From: an uncultured Clostridia bacterium
GTDB taxonomy: Bacteria; Bacillota; Clostridia; Christensenellales; UBA1242
Length of the DNA stretch: 10,465 nt
Assembly (NCBI GenBank): GCA_947366645.1
Contig: CANBAX010000021.1
Coordinates: forward strand, 1 to 10,465
Direction of reading: 5' to 3'
Part shown: piece by piece, positions 1-5,965 of the stretch
Layout of the letters: every line of letters begins with the position of its first letter
Position numbering within the stretch: the first letter of the stretch is position 1
Notes under the pieces: generated by a model
Database searches by the model: none
Seen by the model: the letters and a program-made list of their open reading frames with translations, nothing else
Told to the model about the DNA's origin: nothing
Made by a program: the position numbers and the translations under genes

Positions 1-779
1 CAAAAGCCCATGAAAAATACTTAAAAAGGCTGAGAAAAGATAAAATTATCGTCATATTTTGGCAAATAACACTTTTCGTGCTCTTCTTAGGGTTATGGGA
101 ACTTCTTGCCGCCACCGGCGCGATAGACCCATTCTTCTTCTCAAGCCCTTCTAGAATTGCTACCACTCTCGCAGACCTTGCCGTGAACGGAAACCTCTTC
201 CTTCATATCTGGACCTCCCTCTATGAAACAATAATCGGTTTTGTCATAGCGATAGCGCTTGGTGTAGCCATTGCAATTATGCTGTGGTGGAGCGAAAAAC
301 TTAGGCGCATAATGGAGCCATACCTTATCATACTTAACAGTTTGCCAAAAATCGCACTCGGCCCTATGATTATTTTTTGGGTAGGCTCAGGCACTTCGGC
401 CACCGTCGTTATGTGCGTGCTGATATGCCTTGTTATCACCATCATTTCCATGCTTAACGCATTCATTTCCTGCGACCAAGATAAACTGCTTCTCATGAAA
501 TCAATGCGAGCAAACAAGTGGCAAATACTTACCAAACTGGTACTTCCTAGCGCACTGCCCGAGTTTATTTCCGTACTGAAAATAAATGTCGGAATGGCAT
601 GGGTGGGTACAGTAATGGGTGAATACCTATCAAGTAAAGCCGGACTTGGCTATCTAATTAACTACGGCAGTCAAATGCTGAAACTTGATGTTGTAATGAC
701 AAGTATCGCCTTACTTTGTCTGCTTGCGGCGGGAATGTATGGCCTTGTAAGTTTGCTGGAAAAACGGCAACAAAAATAA
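1..779 (+). CDS. ABC transporter permease, TauC/SsuC-type (5' partial)
   Basis: Inner-membrane permease of a nitrate/sulfonate/taurine-type (COG0600) ABC importer. It would pair with an ATPase and a lipoprotein or periplasmic-type binding protein lying outside the window. The frame is open to the left edge: upstream of the first possible start (GTG at 78) it still reads a basic stretch (KAHEKYLKRLRKDK) and then a membrane helix. The real start is therefore probably just outside the window, and about 258 residues are visible against a family size of roughly 250-275. Visible hallmarks are the early DPFFFSSPSRI segment, several hydrophobic helices, and the cytoplasmic EAA-type loop (MRANKWQILTKLVLPSALPEF) that contacts the ATPase, followed by GMAWVGTVMGEYLSS. 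The substrate cannot be told; sulfonates, pyrimidine precursors, thiamine- or riboflavin-like compounds are all possible. Its last 69 bases overlap the convergent YkvI-like gene, and no terminator hairpin follows it. Confidence 0.9.
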   Translation, partial: KAHEKYLKRLRKDKIIVIFWQITLFVLFLGLWELLAATGAIDPFFFSSPSRIATTLADLAVNGNLFLHIWTSLYETIIGFVIAIALGVAIAIMLWWSEKLRRIMEPYLIILNSLPKIALGPMIIFWVGSGTSATVVMCVLICLVITIISMLNAFISCDQDKLLLMKSMRANKWQILTKLVLPSALPEFISVLKINVGMAWVGTVMGEYLSSKAGLGYLINYGSQMLKLDVVMTSIALLCLLAAGMYGLVSLLEKRQQK

Positions 780-1715
780 ATCAATAAGAAGTGCCCCTCC
801 AAGCACGCTTGAAATAGGATATAAATATGCGACAATACTGCCAAAGCCCAAAAAACTTATGGCAAATGGCGTGACTACACAAACTATGCCTTTAATAAGC
901 CCGCTTTTAATTAGCCCTCCAAGAGAGCGGGAAAGTGTAAAGACAAGTGAAAAAAGTGTTGTAACACAGCCAAACAAGATAACCACCTGCATTAAAACCC
1001 TCTTTGAGCCTGTAAAGAGAGAAAGAAGTGGCATATCTTCACCAAACGCATTGCTATTTGAAAGCATGACGCTGTTGGTGAGGAAAAGAATTAGGCAAAG
1101 TACGAGTGCAGAGAAAAAACTTACTCGTACTTTTTGCCTTTTTGAAAGCCCGCCTCCAAGATGAGCGAGAAGTACACCCGAGTTTGAGGCGTTTAATACA
1201 ACATAAAAAATTGCATAAAATAGCCCCGCATACTTAATTGAACTTGAATAATCTAAAAGATTTTTAAAACTTAGCAGTGGACTTTCGCAAACAAGGATTA
1301 TGATAACCATGATAGGCACAAGTATGACATTGATTTTTTCAAGCACCCCAAGCCCATGTTTTGTAACATAGAAAGACACCCCTACTACCACTGCCATGAT
1401 AAGAAAGCCAAAAAAGTTGCCCGCAAAGGCTACACTTTCAAAGCAGCCTGCAAACATGGCGGAAGAAAGGGTGAGGCAGATTATAATATTGAGGAAAAAA
1501 GAGAGTTTAGAATTTTTAAGCCTAGTAAGTGCCTTTTCACCTGCGTTAAACATAAAGTAAAAAAGCCCCCAAAACAAGAAAAAAGCAAGGGCGATACAGA
1601 GGTAGGAAAACTTGCCAAAGCGAGAAAAAAAGACAACAATTTCTTTGCCACTTAAAAACCCAGACCCTATCACAGTGCCTATTGTAATCAAAAATGCGAG
1701 AAATGACTTTTTCAC
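711..1715 (-). CDS. YkvI-like multi-pass membrane protein
   Basis: Integral membrane protein of 334 residues with about ten hydrophobic segments. It resembles the Bacillus subtilis YkvI family, usually placed near the APC/LeuT-fold transporters. The first helix carries the glycine-rich break GTVIGSGFLSGKE (about residues 13-25), typical of an unwound TM1 in that fold. The C-terminus is a short basic tail (HSRRKQTK). No substrate is established for the family, so transport of a small solute is inference. The start is GTG at 1715; an in-frame stop lies only a few codons upstream and TM1 begins almost at once, so little alternative exists. No convincing Shine-Dalgarno is seen before it, which suggests weak or leaderless translation. 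The gene is divergent from the Cys/Pro-rich peptide gene (49 bp between starts), and its last 22 codons plus stop lie on the antisense of the ABC permease end. Confidence 0.82.
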   Translation of the reverse strand: MKKSFLAFLITIGTVIGSGFLSGKEIVVFFSRFGKFSYLCIALAFFLFWGLFYFMFNAGEKALTRLKNSKLSFFLNIIICLTLSSAMFAGCFESVAFAGNFFGFLIMAVVVGVSFYVTKHGLGVLEKINVILVPIMVIIILVCESPLLSFKNLLDYSSSIKYAGLFYAIFYVVLNASNSGVLLAHLGGGLSKRQKVRVSFFSALVLCLILFLTNSVMLSNSNAFGEDMPLLSLFTGSKRVLMQVVILFGCVTTLFSLVFTLSRSLGGLIKSGLIKGIVCVVTPFAISFLGFGSIVAYLYPISSVLGGALLIDLFLLPFFQQTYKAIHSRRKQTK

Positions 1716-1751
1716 ATAACTAATTTATTAATTGAAAAGCAAATAAATGAT

Positions 1752-1759
1752 AAAGGAGG
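1752..1759 (+). promoter_or_regulatory. RBS that fixes the start of the Cys/Pro-rich peptide
   Basis: AAAGGAGG, a near-perfect anti-16S match, ends 5 nt before the ATG at 1765. An in-frame ATG at 1747 lies upstream of this site and would place the RBS inside the coding region, so 1765 is preferred. Confidence 0.85.
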
Positions 1760-1764
1760 CATAT

Positions 1765-2007
1765 ATGTGTAATAATTGTAACTATCGACAAGGTTGTTTT
1801 GTCGACCTAAGAGGCTGTCATACCCCACCCAGCTGTGGCTGTGACACTCCACCCTTCTTTCCGCCTTTCCCACCCATGCCATTTCCACCGATTTCTTTCC
1901 CACCTTGCAACCTGCCTTGTGGAAACTGCGGAAATTTCAATATTCAAATTCCATGTTCAGCGGTGTATTTCCTCGCTGGCATGCTGATAGCAAAAAATTG
2001 TTGCTAA
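1765..2007 (+). CDS. Small Cys/Pro-rich protein of unknown function
   Basis: I do not recognise this 80-residue protein. It contains 12 cysteines and 15 prolines. An N-terminal part has cysteines at 2, 5, 11, 18, 24 and 26. A central proline/phenylalanine run (about 29-47) of PP-F/M/I-type repeats follows, then a second cluster (C48, C52, C55, C64). It ends in a short hydrophobic segment (about 66-76) and a terminal CC. There is no classical signal peptide, so export by Sec is not indicated. Cysteine-rich low-complexity proteins of this kind occur among spore coat/exosporium and cell-surface proteins of Firmicutes, or the cysteines could bind metal; both ideas are inference. The strong RBS, its own intergenic region and a perfect terminator right after the stop argue that it is a real, monocistronic gene rather than a chance frame. 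Confidence 0.75.
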   Translation: MCNNCNYRQGCFVDLRGCHTPPSCGCDTPPFFPPFPPMPFPPISFPPCNLPCGNCGNFNIQIPCSAVYFLAGMLIAKNCC

Positions 2008-2042
2008 CAAAAAAGACTACCTCAATGGTAGTCTTTTTTGTT
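2006..2042. terminator. Bidirectional intrinsic terminator
   Basis: A perfect 16-bp stem (2006-2021 with 2027-2042) closes a 5-nt TCAAT loop. The core is GACTACC/GGTAGTC, flanked by an A-run on one side and a T-run on the other, so it can stop transcription in both directions. It fills the whole gap between the Cys/Pro-rich gene and the convergent 78-aa gene; the stem arms begin inside both TAA stop codons. Confidence 0.92.
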
Positions 2043-2278
2043 TAAAACTCGGGACAAAGAAGTTCAAGTATGTATTTGATAGCATGCTTTTGATTTTCTA
2101 TTAAAAGTTCAAGTTCCAAAAAATCATATTCATGTAGGGCTTGTCGCTGTTTATCATTTAACATATCAGACAATTTTTTAAAACTTTCATCTAGTCCTTC
2201 AATTTCCACTCTATCTTTCACATGCTTTTCTTCATATGCCCGATATAGCAGTCCGGCCATTTTATCTATATTCTCCAT
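2042..2278 (-). CDS. Small helical protein of unknown function (78 aa)
   Basis: A 78-residue, charged, predicted all-helical protein without membrane segments or a signal peptide. The N-terminal helix (MENIDKMAGLLYRAYEEK) and the C-terminal half (LNDKQRQALHEYDFLELELLIENQKHAIKYILELL) recall short uncharacterised Firmicute proteins such as the DUF6809 type, but I cannot name a family with confidence. ATG at 2278 is chosen because AGGAGG (2286-2291) sits 7 nt upstream. A longer frame to 2353 would put this RBS inside the gene and translate through the promoter. The gene is divergent from an Xre-type regulator, and its promoter overlaps repeated operator-like sequences. It is therefore probably repressed or switched by that regulator. 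A regulator partner, anti-repressor or phage-derived remnant are all possible roles; none is shown. Confidence 0.72.
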   Translation of the reverse strand: MENIDKMAGLLYRAYEEKHVKDRVEIEGLDESFKKLSDMLNDKQRQALHEYDFLELELLIENQKHAIKYILELLCPEF

Positions 2279-2301
2279 TTTCTCACCTCCTTTTAATATT
2301 A

Positions 2302-2375
2302 TATAACAACTGTTATACAATATTATTTTATATAACAACTGATAAAAAGTCAAACATTTTTTAACAATTGTATTA
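2302..2375. promoter_or_regulatory. Three evenly spaced operator-like elements
   Basis: Three related 16-mers start at 2302, 2331 and 2360, exactly 29 bp apart. Site 1 (TATAACAACTGTTATA) is a palindrome with perfect 7-bp arms around AC. Site 2 (TATAACAACTGATAAA) keeps the left arm. Site 3 (TTTAACAATTGTATTA) is a looser copy. The shared core is TAACAAYTG. Site 2 exactly fills the -35/-10 spacer of the leftward promoter, site 1 lies at its expected transcription start, and site 3 lies beside the likely rightward promoter of the regulator gene. Binding by the neighbouring Xre-type protein is inferred from position and symmetry. Confidence 0.72.
2325..2353 (-). promoter_or_regulatory. Sigma-A promoter of the 78-aa protein gene
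   Basis: On the minus strand, -35 TTGACT (2348-2353) and -10 TAAAAT (2325-2330) are separated by exactly 17 bp. Expected transcription start is near 2318, about 40 nt before the ATG. Operator-like site 2 occupies the spacer. Confidence 0.72.
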
Positions 2376-2399
2376 AAATATTATTAGGAGATTAAAATT

Positions 2400-2603
2400 A
2401 TGGCAAATTTTGGTAGTAGATTAAAAGAATTAAGAGAAGAAAAAGGTTTTAGTCAACAACAATTAGCAAATGAATTAGGTATTTCAAATATTGCAATTTA
2501 TTATTGGGAAAATAATCTACGCGAACCAAAACTTGGTGCGGTAATAACGCTTGCCAAGTATTTTAAAGTAACACTTGGTTATATGGCAGGTCTTGAAGAT
2601 TAA
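2400..2603 (+). CDS. Xre/Cro-CI family transcriptional regulator (single HTH domain)
   Basis: A 67-residue DNA-binding protein made of almost nothing but an HTH_3 domain. Residues 7-60 form the five-helix fold, with the helix-turn-helix around FSQQQLANELGISNIAIYYWEN and the family's REP-type turn (REPKLGAVITLAKYF) after it. AGGAG (2386-2390) precedes the ATG by 9 nt. It is divergent from the 78-aa gene across a region with three operator-like repeats, so autoregulation plus control of that gene is the likely job, as in phage-type switches (inference). Codon use changes sharply within the gene: codons 2-39 all end in A or T except the single Trp codon, with four TTA leucines. From codon 40 on, leucine is CTA then four CTT, and CGC, GCG, ACG and GCC appear, like the neighbours. 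It ends in a hairpin shared with pepF. Confidence 0.9.
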   Translation: MANFGSRLKELREEKGFSQQQLANELGISNIAIYYWENNLREPKLGAVITLAKYFKVTLGYMAGLED

Positions 2604-2607
2604 AAAT

Positions 2608-2630
2608 AAAAAGAGGTTAGTCCTCTTTTT
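2608..2630. terminator. Bidirectional intrinsic terminator between the regulator gene and pepF
   Basis: Stem AAAAAGAGG (2608-2616) pairs with CCTCTTTTT (2622-2630) around TTAGT. A/T runs on both sides suit termination of the rightward regulator gene and of the leftward five-gene operon, whose last stop codon begins at the hairpin base. Confidence 0.85.
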
Positions 2631-4393
2631 TATAAATTTTTATAATCCTTAATATATTTTTTTACAAGTTCAAAAGCGCAGTCATAGGTTTTCTCATCTT
2701 CAAGGTCACAACCCGCATCCTTTAAAATCTCATTCGGCGTCTTGTTGCCGCCTGCTGAAAGGTAGCCCTTATATTTTTCTATAATCCCCTCTTCCCCTGC
2801 AAGAATTCGACTTGAAAAGTTGAGGGCGCAAATCATGCCAATAGCGTATTTGTAAACATAAAATCCCATAAAGAAATGTGGCACCCTTGCCCATTCATAT
2901 TTAAGTTCGGGCAGTAGGCTTAAACGCGGCATATACTTTTTACAAAGCGAGAAATACTTTCCGCAAAGTTTATCCTTATCAAGAGTACGGTCTTCTTGTA
3001 TCTCACAAATTGCATATTTTTCAAATTCGGAGAACATCATCTGTCTGAAAATGGTGGACTGCACACCGGCAAGTAGGTCATCTAATATATTAAGTTTTTC
3101 CTTGTCTGGAAGCGCTGACAAAAGATAGTTTGAAAGCAGCAGTTCATTTGTCGTACTTGCAATTTCCGCCAAAAAGATAGGATATCCTGCTTTTTCGCGT
3201 GGCTGGCACTTATTTGAATAATAGGACTGCATGGCATGACCCAGTTCGTGCGCAAGAGTAGACACAGAGGAAAGGTTACCAACAAAATTGGTAAGCACCA
3301 CTGGCGGAAAACCATATATTGCATTTTCATAGGCGCCTGAGTATTTGTTAAGACTTGGCATTGCATCAATACGTCTTTCCTTGAAGGTGTTTTCAAGTTC
3401 CTCGACATAGTCATCGCCAAGCACTGCAAGTGCTTTCTTGATTATTTCAAGCCCCTCTTCAAAGGTATACTTCTTACTATTTGCTTTGCCACAAGGCAGA
3501 AACAAATCATAATTATGAAGGGTTTTAAACCCAAGTTTTTTCTTCTTTAAAGAGAAAAATTCATTGATAAGGGGTATATTTTCATTTACCTTCTTTGTCA
3601 GCATTTCATAGATTTTCATGCTGACATCTTCGTCATCAAGGTAGCCTTGCACCGCATCATTGTATTTCGCAAGCCTTGCACTAAACACCTCTTTCTTTAT
3701 TTCACAAATATAGTTTTCGCTTAAAAAGTCGATAAACTGACCATAGGCTTTGTGGGTGTTAAGTGACGCCGACTTTCGTAGCACCTCATCTCGGCTTTCC
3801 ATATACAGCGAACGGCTGGCATCGGTAAGTTCATGCTTTTTACCCTTGCTGTCTACAGCGTCCTCATATTTTAAGCCAACATCACTGAAAAGTGAAAAAA
3901 TATCATCAAAATTTGTGAAATTCATGCCGGCTATCACTTTTGCCTCGCTTTCACTGAGTGCGTGCTTTTTGTGCTTTTTGATTTGTCGGAAGGTGTAGTC
4001 GTAATCTTTAAGTTTTGGGTCGGAAATGAGTTCATCTAAATATTTATCGCTAAACTTTGACATTTCGGGGTGAACATAGCTCATTTTTTGGCTATACTTG
4101 GTTAGAAGATTACTGCATCTTGCCACCTTCTCAGATATCTGCGAATTTGATAAATCCACATTTTTCATATTGTGGTAATAGAAGATAAAGGGAGAAACAA
4201 GTTCGTTAAATTCCCGCTCATACTTTAACAGCGAAACAAGCATTTTTTTATCTTTAAGTTTGCCTTTGAAGGTGTCGCCCTTTTCAATAAGTTTTGTCGC
4301 TTTGGCAAACTTTTCTTCAAACTCCTCTTCACTTTGGCATAGATATGATAAATCCCATTTATATTTTTCTGGGATTTCCTTTCTTGTTTTCAT
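2630..4393 (-). CDS. pepF: Oligoendopeptidase F (M3B metallopeptidase)
   Basis: Cytoplasmic zinc peptidase of 587 residues that cleaves short oligopeptides, close to the usual PepF length of about 600. The active site is the thermolysin-type HELGH at 382-386: H382 and H386 bind zinc and E383 is the catalytic base. The third zinc ligand is E410 in the conserved FLAEIAST motif. An N-terminal helical PepF domain (roughly residues 110-180) precedes the M3 catalytic part. No signal peptide is seen. The ATG at 4393 is supported by a purine-rich AGGGGG sequence overlapping the TAG stop of the upstream pseudouridine synthase gene, with 9 nt between genes, so translational coupling is likely. It is the last gene of the operon and ends at a shared terminator hairpin. 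Recycling of peptides is the generic family role; the specific substrate is unknown. Confidence 0.95.
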   Translation of the reverse strand: MKTRKEIPEKYKWDLSYLCQSEEEFEEKFAKATKLIEKGDTFKGKLKDKKMLVSLLKYEREFNELVSPFIFYYHNMKNVDLSNSQISEKVARCSNLLTKYSQKMSYVHPEMSKFSDKYLDELISDPKLKDYDYTFRQIKKHKKHALSESEAKVIAGMNFTNFDDIFSLFSDVGLKYEDAVDSKGKKHELTDASRSLYMESRDEVLRKSASLNTHKAYGQFIDFLSENYICEIKKEVFSARLAKYNDAVQGYLDDEDVSMKIYEMLTKKVNENIPLINEFFSLKKKKLGFKTLHNYDLFLPCGKANSKKYTFEEGLEIIKKALAVLGDDYVEELENTFKERRIDAMPSLNKYSGAYENAIYGFPPVVLTNFVGNLSSVSTLAHELGHAMQSYYSNKCQPREKAGYPIFLAEIASTTNELLLSNYLLSALPDKEKLNILDDLLAGVQSTIFRQMMFSEFEKYAICEIQEDRTLDKDKLCGKYFSLCKKYMPRLSLLPELKYEWARVPHFFMGFYVYKYAIGMICALNFSSRILAGEEGIIEKYKGYLSAGGNKTPNEILKDAGCDLEDEKTYDCAFELVKKYIKDYKNL

Positions 4394-4402
4394 TAACGCC
4401 CC

Positions 4403-5104
4403 CTATCTAATAAAATATTTGTCCATATAGTATTTATTCCATGGCGCGGTGCTGGTATCAGGCGGACACGCGAAAAACATTTTTTGCCTATTTACTGGGT
4501 GGGTAAACTCAAGTTTGCCCGCCCATAGTCCAAGATTACGGCTTGCACGCGTTTTGTCTTTGCCGTACTTATTATCGCCAACAAGCGGACATCCCATTCC
4601 TGCAAATTGCACACGGATTTGGTGGCTTCTGCCGGTGAGGATATTCACCTCAACGAGCGCGTCTTTTTCGTTTGCCTGCAAAACCTTGTAATTTAGCTCT
4701 GCCTTTTTCACGCCTTCTTCGCTTTGAGGGACAATTTTAACAATATTGTTTTTCTCGTCTTTTTTCAGATAATTGATAAGACTGCCCGACTTTATTTGTG
4801 GCACACCGTTTGTCACCGCATAATATGTTTTTTTCATCTCGTGAGAGGCAAGCTGTGCGGAAAGTCTTTTTGCGGACTTTGAGTTTCGTGCGAAAACCAT
4901 AATCCCGCCGGTGGGTCTATCCAGCCTATGAACAAGACCAATAAACGCCTCGCCCTCTTTATTATACTTTTCTTTGACATAACCTTTAACTAGGCTTAGT
5001 AAGTCCATATCGCCACTCTCGTCAGCCTGTGAAGGCATATTTTGCGGCTTAACCACCACAATCACCTGATTATCTTCATACAAAACATTTAATTTATCGT
5101 TCAT
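4403..5104 (-). CDS. RluA-family RNA pseudouridine synthase
   Basis: Converts uridine to pseudouridine in structured RNA, probably 23S rRNA, in the cytoplasm. The 233-residue form has the family signature HRLDRPTGG with catalytic aspartate D62. It also has the supporting blocks KPQNMPSQ, the KKTYYAV motif and the GRSHQIRVQFAGMGCPLVGD motif. The N-terminal S4 RNA-binding domain of RluC/RluD is absent, as in many short RluA-like enzymes, so the exact target position cannot be read. The start is uncertain. ATG at 5104 has AGAGGA immediately upstream (short 3-4 nt spacing) and agrees with where the conserved domain begins. An in-frame TTG at 5122 would add six residues (MIKRGI) and overlap the preceding methyltransferase gene by 8 bp. 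It is the fourth gene of the operon, 10 nt after its neighbour if ATG is used. Confidence 0.93.
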   Translation of the reverse strand: MNDKLNVLYEDNQVIVVVKPQNMPSQADESGDMDLLSLVKGYVKEKYNKEGEAFIGLVHRLDRPTGGIMVFARNSKSAKRLSAQLASHEMKKTYYAVTNGVPQIKSGSLINYLKKDEKNNIVKIVPQSEEGVKKAELNYKVLQANEKDALVEVNILTGRSHQIRVQFAGMGCPLVGDNKYGKDKTRASRNLGLWAGKLEFTHPVNRQKMFFACPPDTSTAPWNKYYMDKYFIR

Positions 5105-5107
5105 AAT

Positions 5108-5113
5108 TCCTCT
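5108..5113 (-). promoter_or_regulatory. RBS bearing on the pseudouridine synthase start
   Basis: AGAGGA on the minus strand ends 3 nt before the ATG at 5104, an unusually short spacing. A similar AGAGGAC lies about 9-10 nt before the alternative TTG at 5122. The two starts cannot be separated by RBS alone; domain alignment favours the ATG. Confidence 0.45.
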
Positions 5114-5114
5114 T

Positions 5115-5963
5115 TTAATCAAATACTTTTAGTCCTCTTGCGCCGCATGGGAGGACAATTCCTTCCTCAGTAGGAAGTCCAACCTCGTCAGCGTCTATTC
5201 CGCCTTTGCCAAATATAAGGGTAAGAATATTTGAAAGCACGCTTGCTTGAAGACCTGTTGTATACGAATTTATAAGCACAAAAAGTGGCTTATCAGAAAG
5301 TACCTTTTTAGTAAGTGAAACAAAGTCAAAAAGTTTATCTTCCAGTTTCCACATCTCGCCATTTGGCCCTCTGCCATAACTTGGCGGGTCCATTATGATG
5401 GCATCATAGGTGTTGCCGCGGCGAATTTCACGCTCAATAAACTTCTCACAGTCATCAACAATAAAACGTATATTTGAAATGCCATTTATTTGTGCGTTCT
5501 CTTTTGCACGCTCCACCATACCTTTGCTGGCGTCAATGTGTGTGACGCTTGCCCCCGCTTTGGCACAAGCAACAGATGCCCCGCCAGTATAGGCAAATAG
5601 GTTCAATATTTTTACTGGCCGATTTGCATTTTTTATTAGTTTCATCATATCTGCCCAGTTCACGGCTTGTTCTGGGAAAAGTCCAGTGTGCTTAAAGCCC
5701 ATTGGCTTAATTATAAATTTAAGCCCCTGCCAAGATACTGTCCACTGGGTTGGCATCTTTGCTTTATACTCCCAGTGTCCGCCGCCCGTACTTTCGCGAA
5801 GATAATGTGCGTCTAAGCCTTTGACCTTTGCAAGGGTTTTTTGGGCGTGCCAAATAACCTGTGGGTCTGGGCGGAGGAGTGTCACACTCCCCCATTTTTC
5901 CAGTTTTTCGCCATCGCCGGTGGCAAGTACTTTATACTCCTGCCAAGTGTCTGCTATCTTCAT
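5115..5963 (-). CDS. Class I SAM-dependent (RNA) methyltransferase, RlmI-related
   Basis: A 282-residue Rossmann-fold methyltransferase of the group related to the RlmI/RlmK catalytic domain (Methyltrans_SAM type). The SAM-binding motif I is NLFAYTGGAS (121-130), the acidic ribose-binding position is D144 in HIDAS, and motif IV is DPPSYGRG (192-199). An N-terminal segment rich in WGSVTLLRPDPQVIW precedes it; there is no PUA domain. In RlmI-type m5C enzymes a Cys-containing motif follows the next strand, but here that place reads INSYTTG (231-237) without cysteine. m5C chemistry is therefore doubtful and the methylated atom and RNA remain unknown. AAAGGCGG lies 7 nt before the ATG, inside the end of ileS, with only 2 nt between genes. 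Neighbours (IleRS, pseudouridine synthase) support an RNA-modification role. Confidence 0.85.
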   Translation of the reverse strand: MKIADTWQEYKVLATGDGEKLEKWGSVTLLRPDPQVIWHAQKTLAKVKGLDAHYLRESTGGGHWEYKAKMPTQWTVSWQGLKFIIKPMGFKHTGLFPEQAVNWADMMKLIKNANRPVKILNLFAYTGGASVACAKAGASVTHIDASKGMVERAKENAQINGISNIRFIVDDCEKFIEREIRRGNTYDAIIMDPPSYGRGPNGEMWKLEDKLFDFVSLTKKVLSDKPLFVLINSYTTGLQASVLSNILTLIFGKGGIDADEVGLPTEEGIVLPCGARGLKVFD

Positions 5964-5965
5964 TC

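Noticed and set aside
1700..1745. Sporulation-sigma promoter for the Cys/Pro-rich gene (CATAACTAAT at about 1715-1724)
   Set aside because: It only loosely resembles sigma-E/K -10 boxes, the spacing to a matching -35 fails, and AT-rich DNA yields such strings by chance.
1747..1764. Upstream in-frame ATG for the Cys/Pro-rich protein
   Set aside because: It lies before the strong RBS and has no Shine-Dalgarno of its own.
1712..1903. 63-aa minus-strand frame antisense to the Cys/Pro-rich gene
   Set aside because: No RBS, no recognisable domain, and fully explained as an antisense shadow of the peptide gene.
2279..2353. Longer 103-aa start for the 78-aa protein
   Set aside because: The extension would translate the -10 box, an operator copy and the AGGAGG RBS itself; the start at 2278 has ideal RBS spacing.
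2042..2603. Classical toxin-antitoxin pair
   Set aside because: The two small genes are divergent rather than co-transcribed and the 78-aa protein shows no known toxin motif; regulator plus target is the simpler reading.
3082..3429. 115-aa frame inside pepF
   Set aside because: Same-strand out-of-frame shadow across the well-conserved zinc-site region of pepF; composition is not protein-like.
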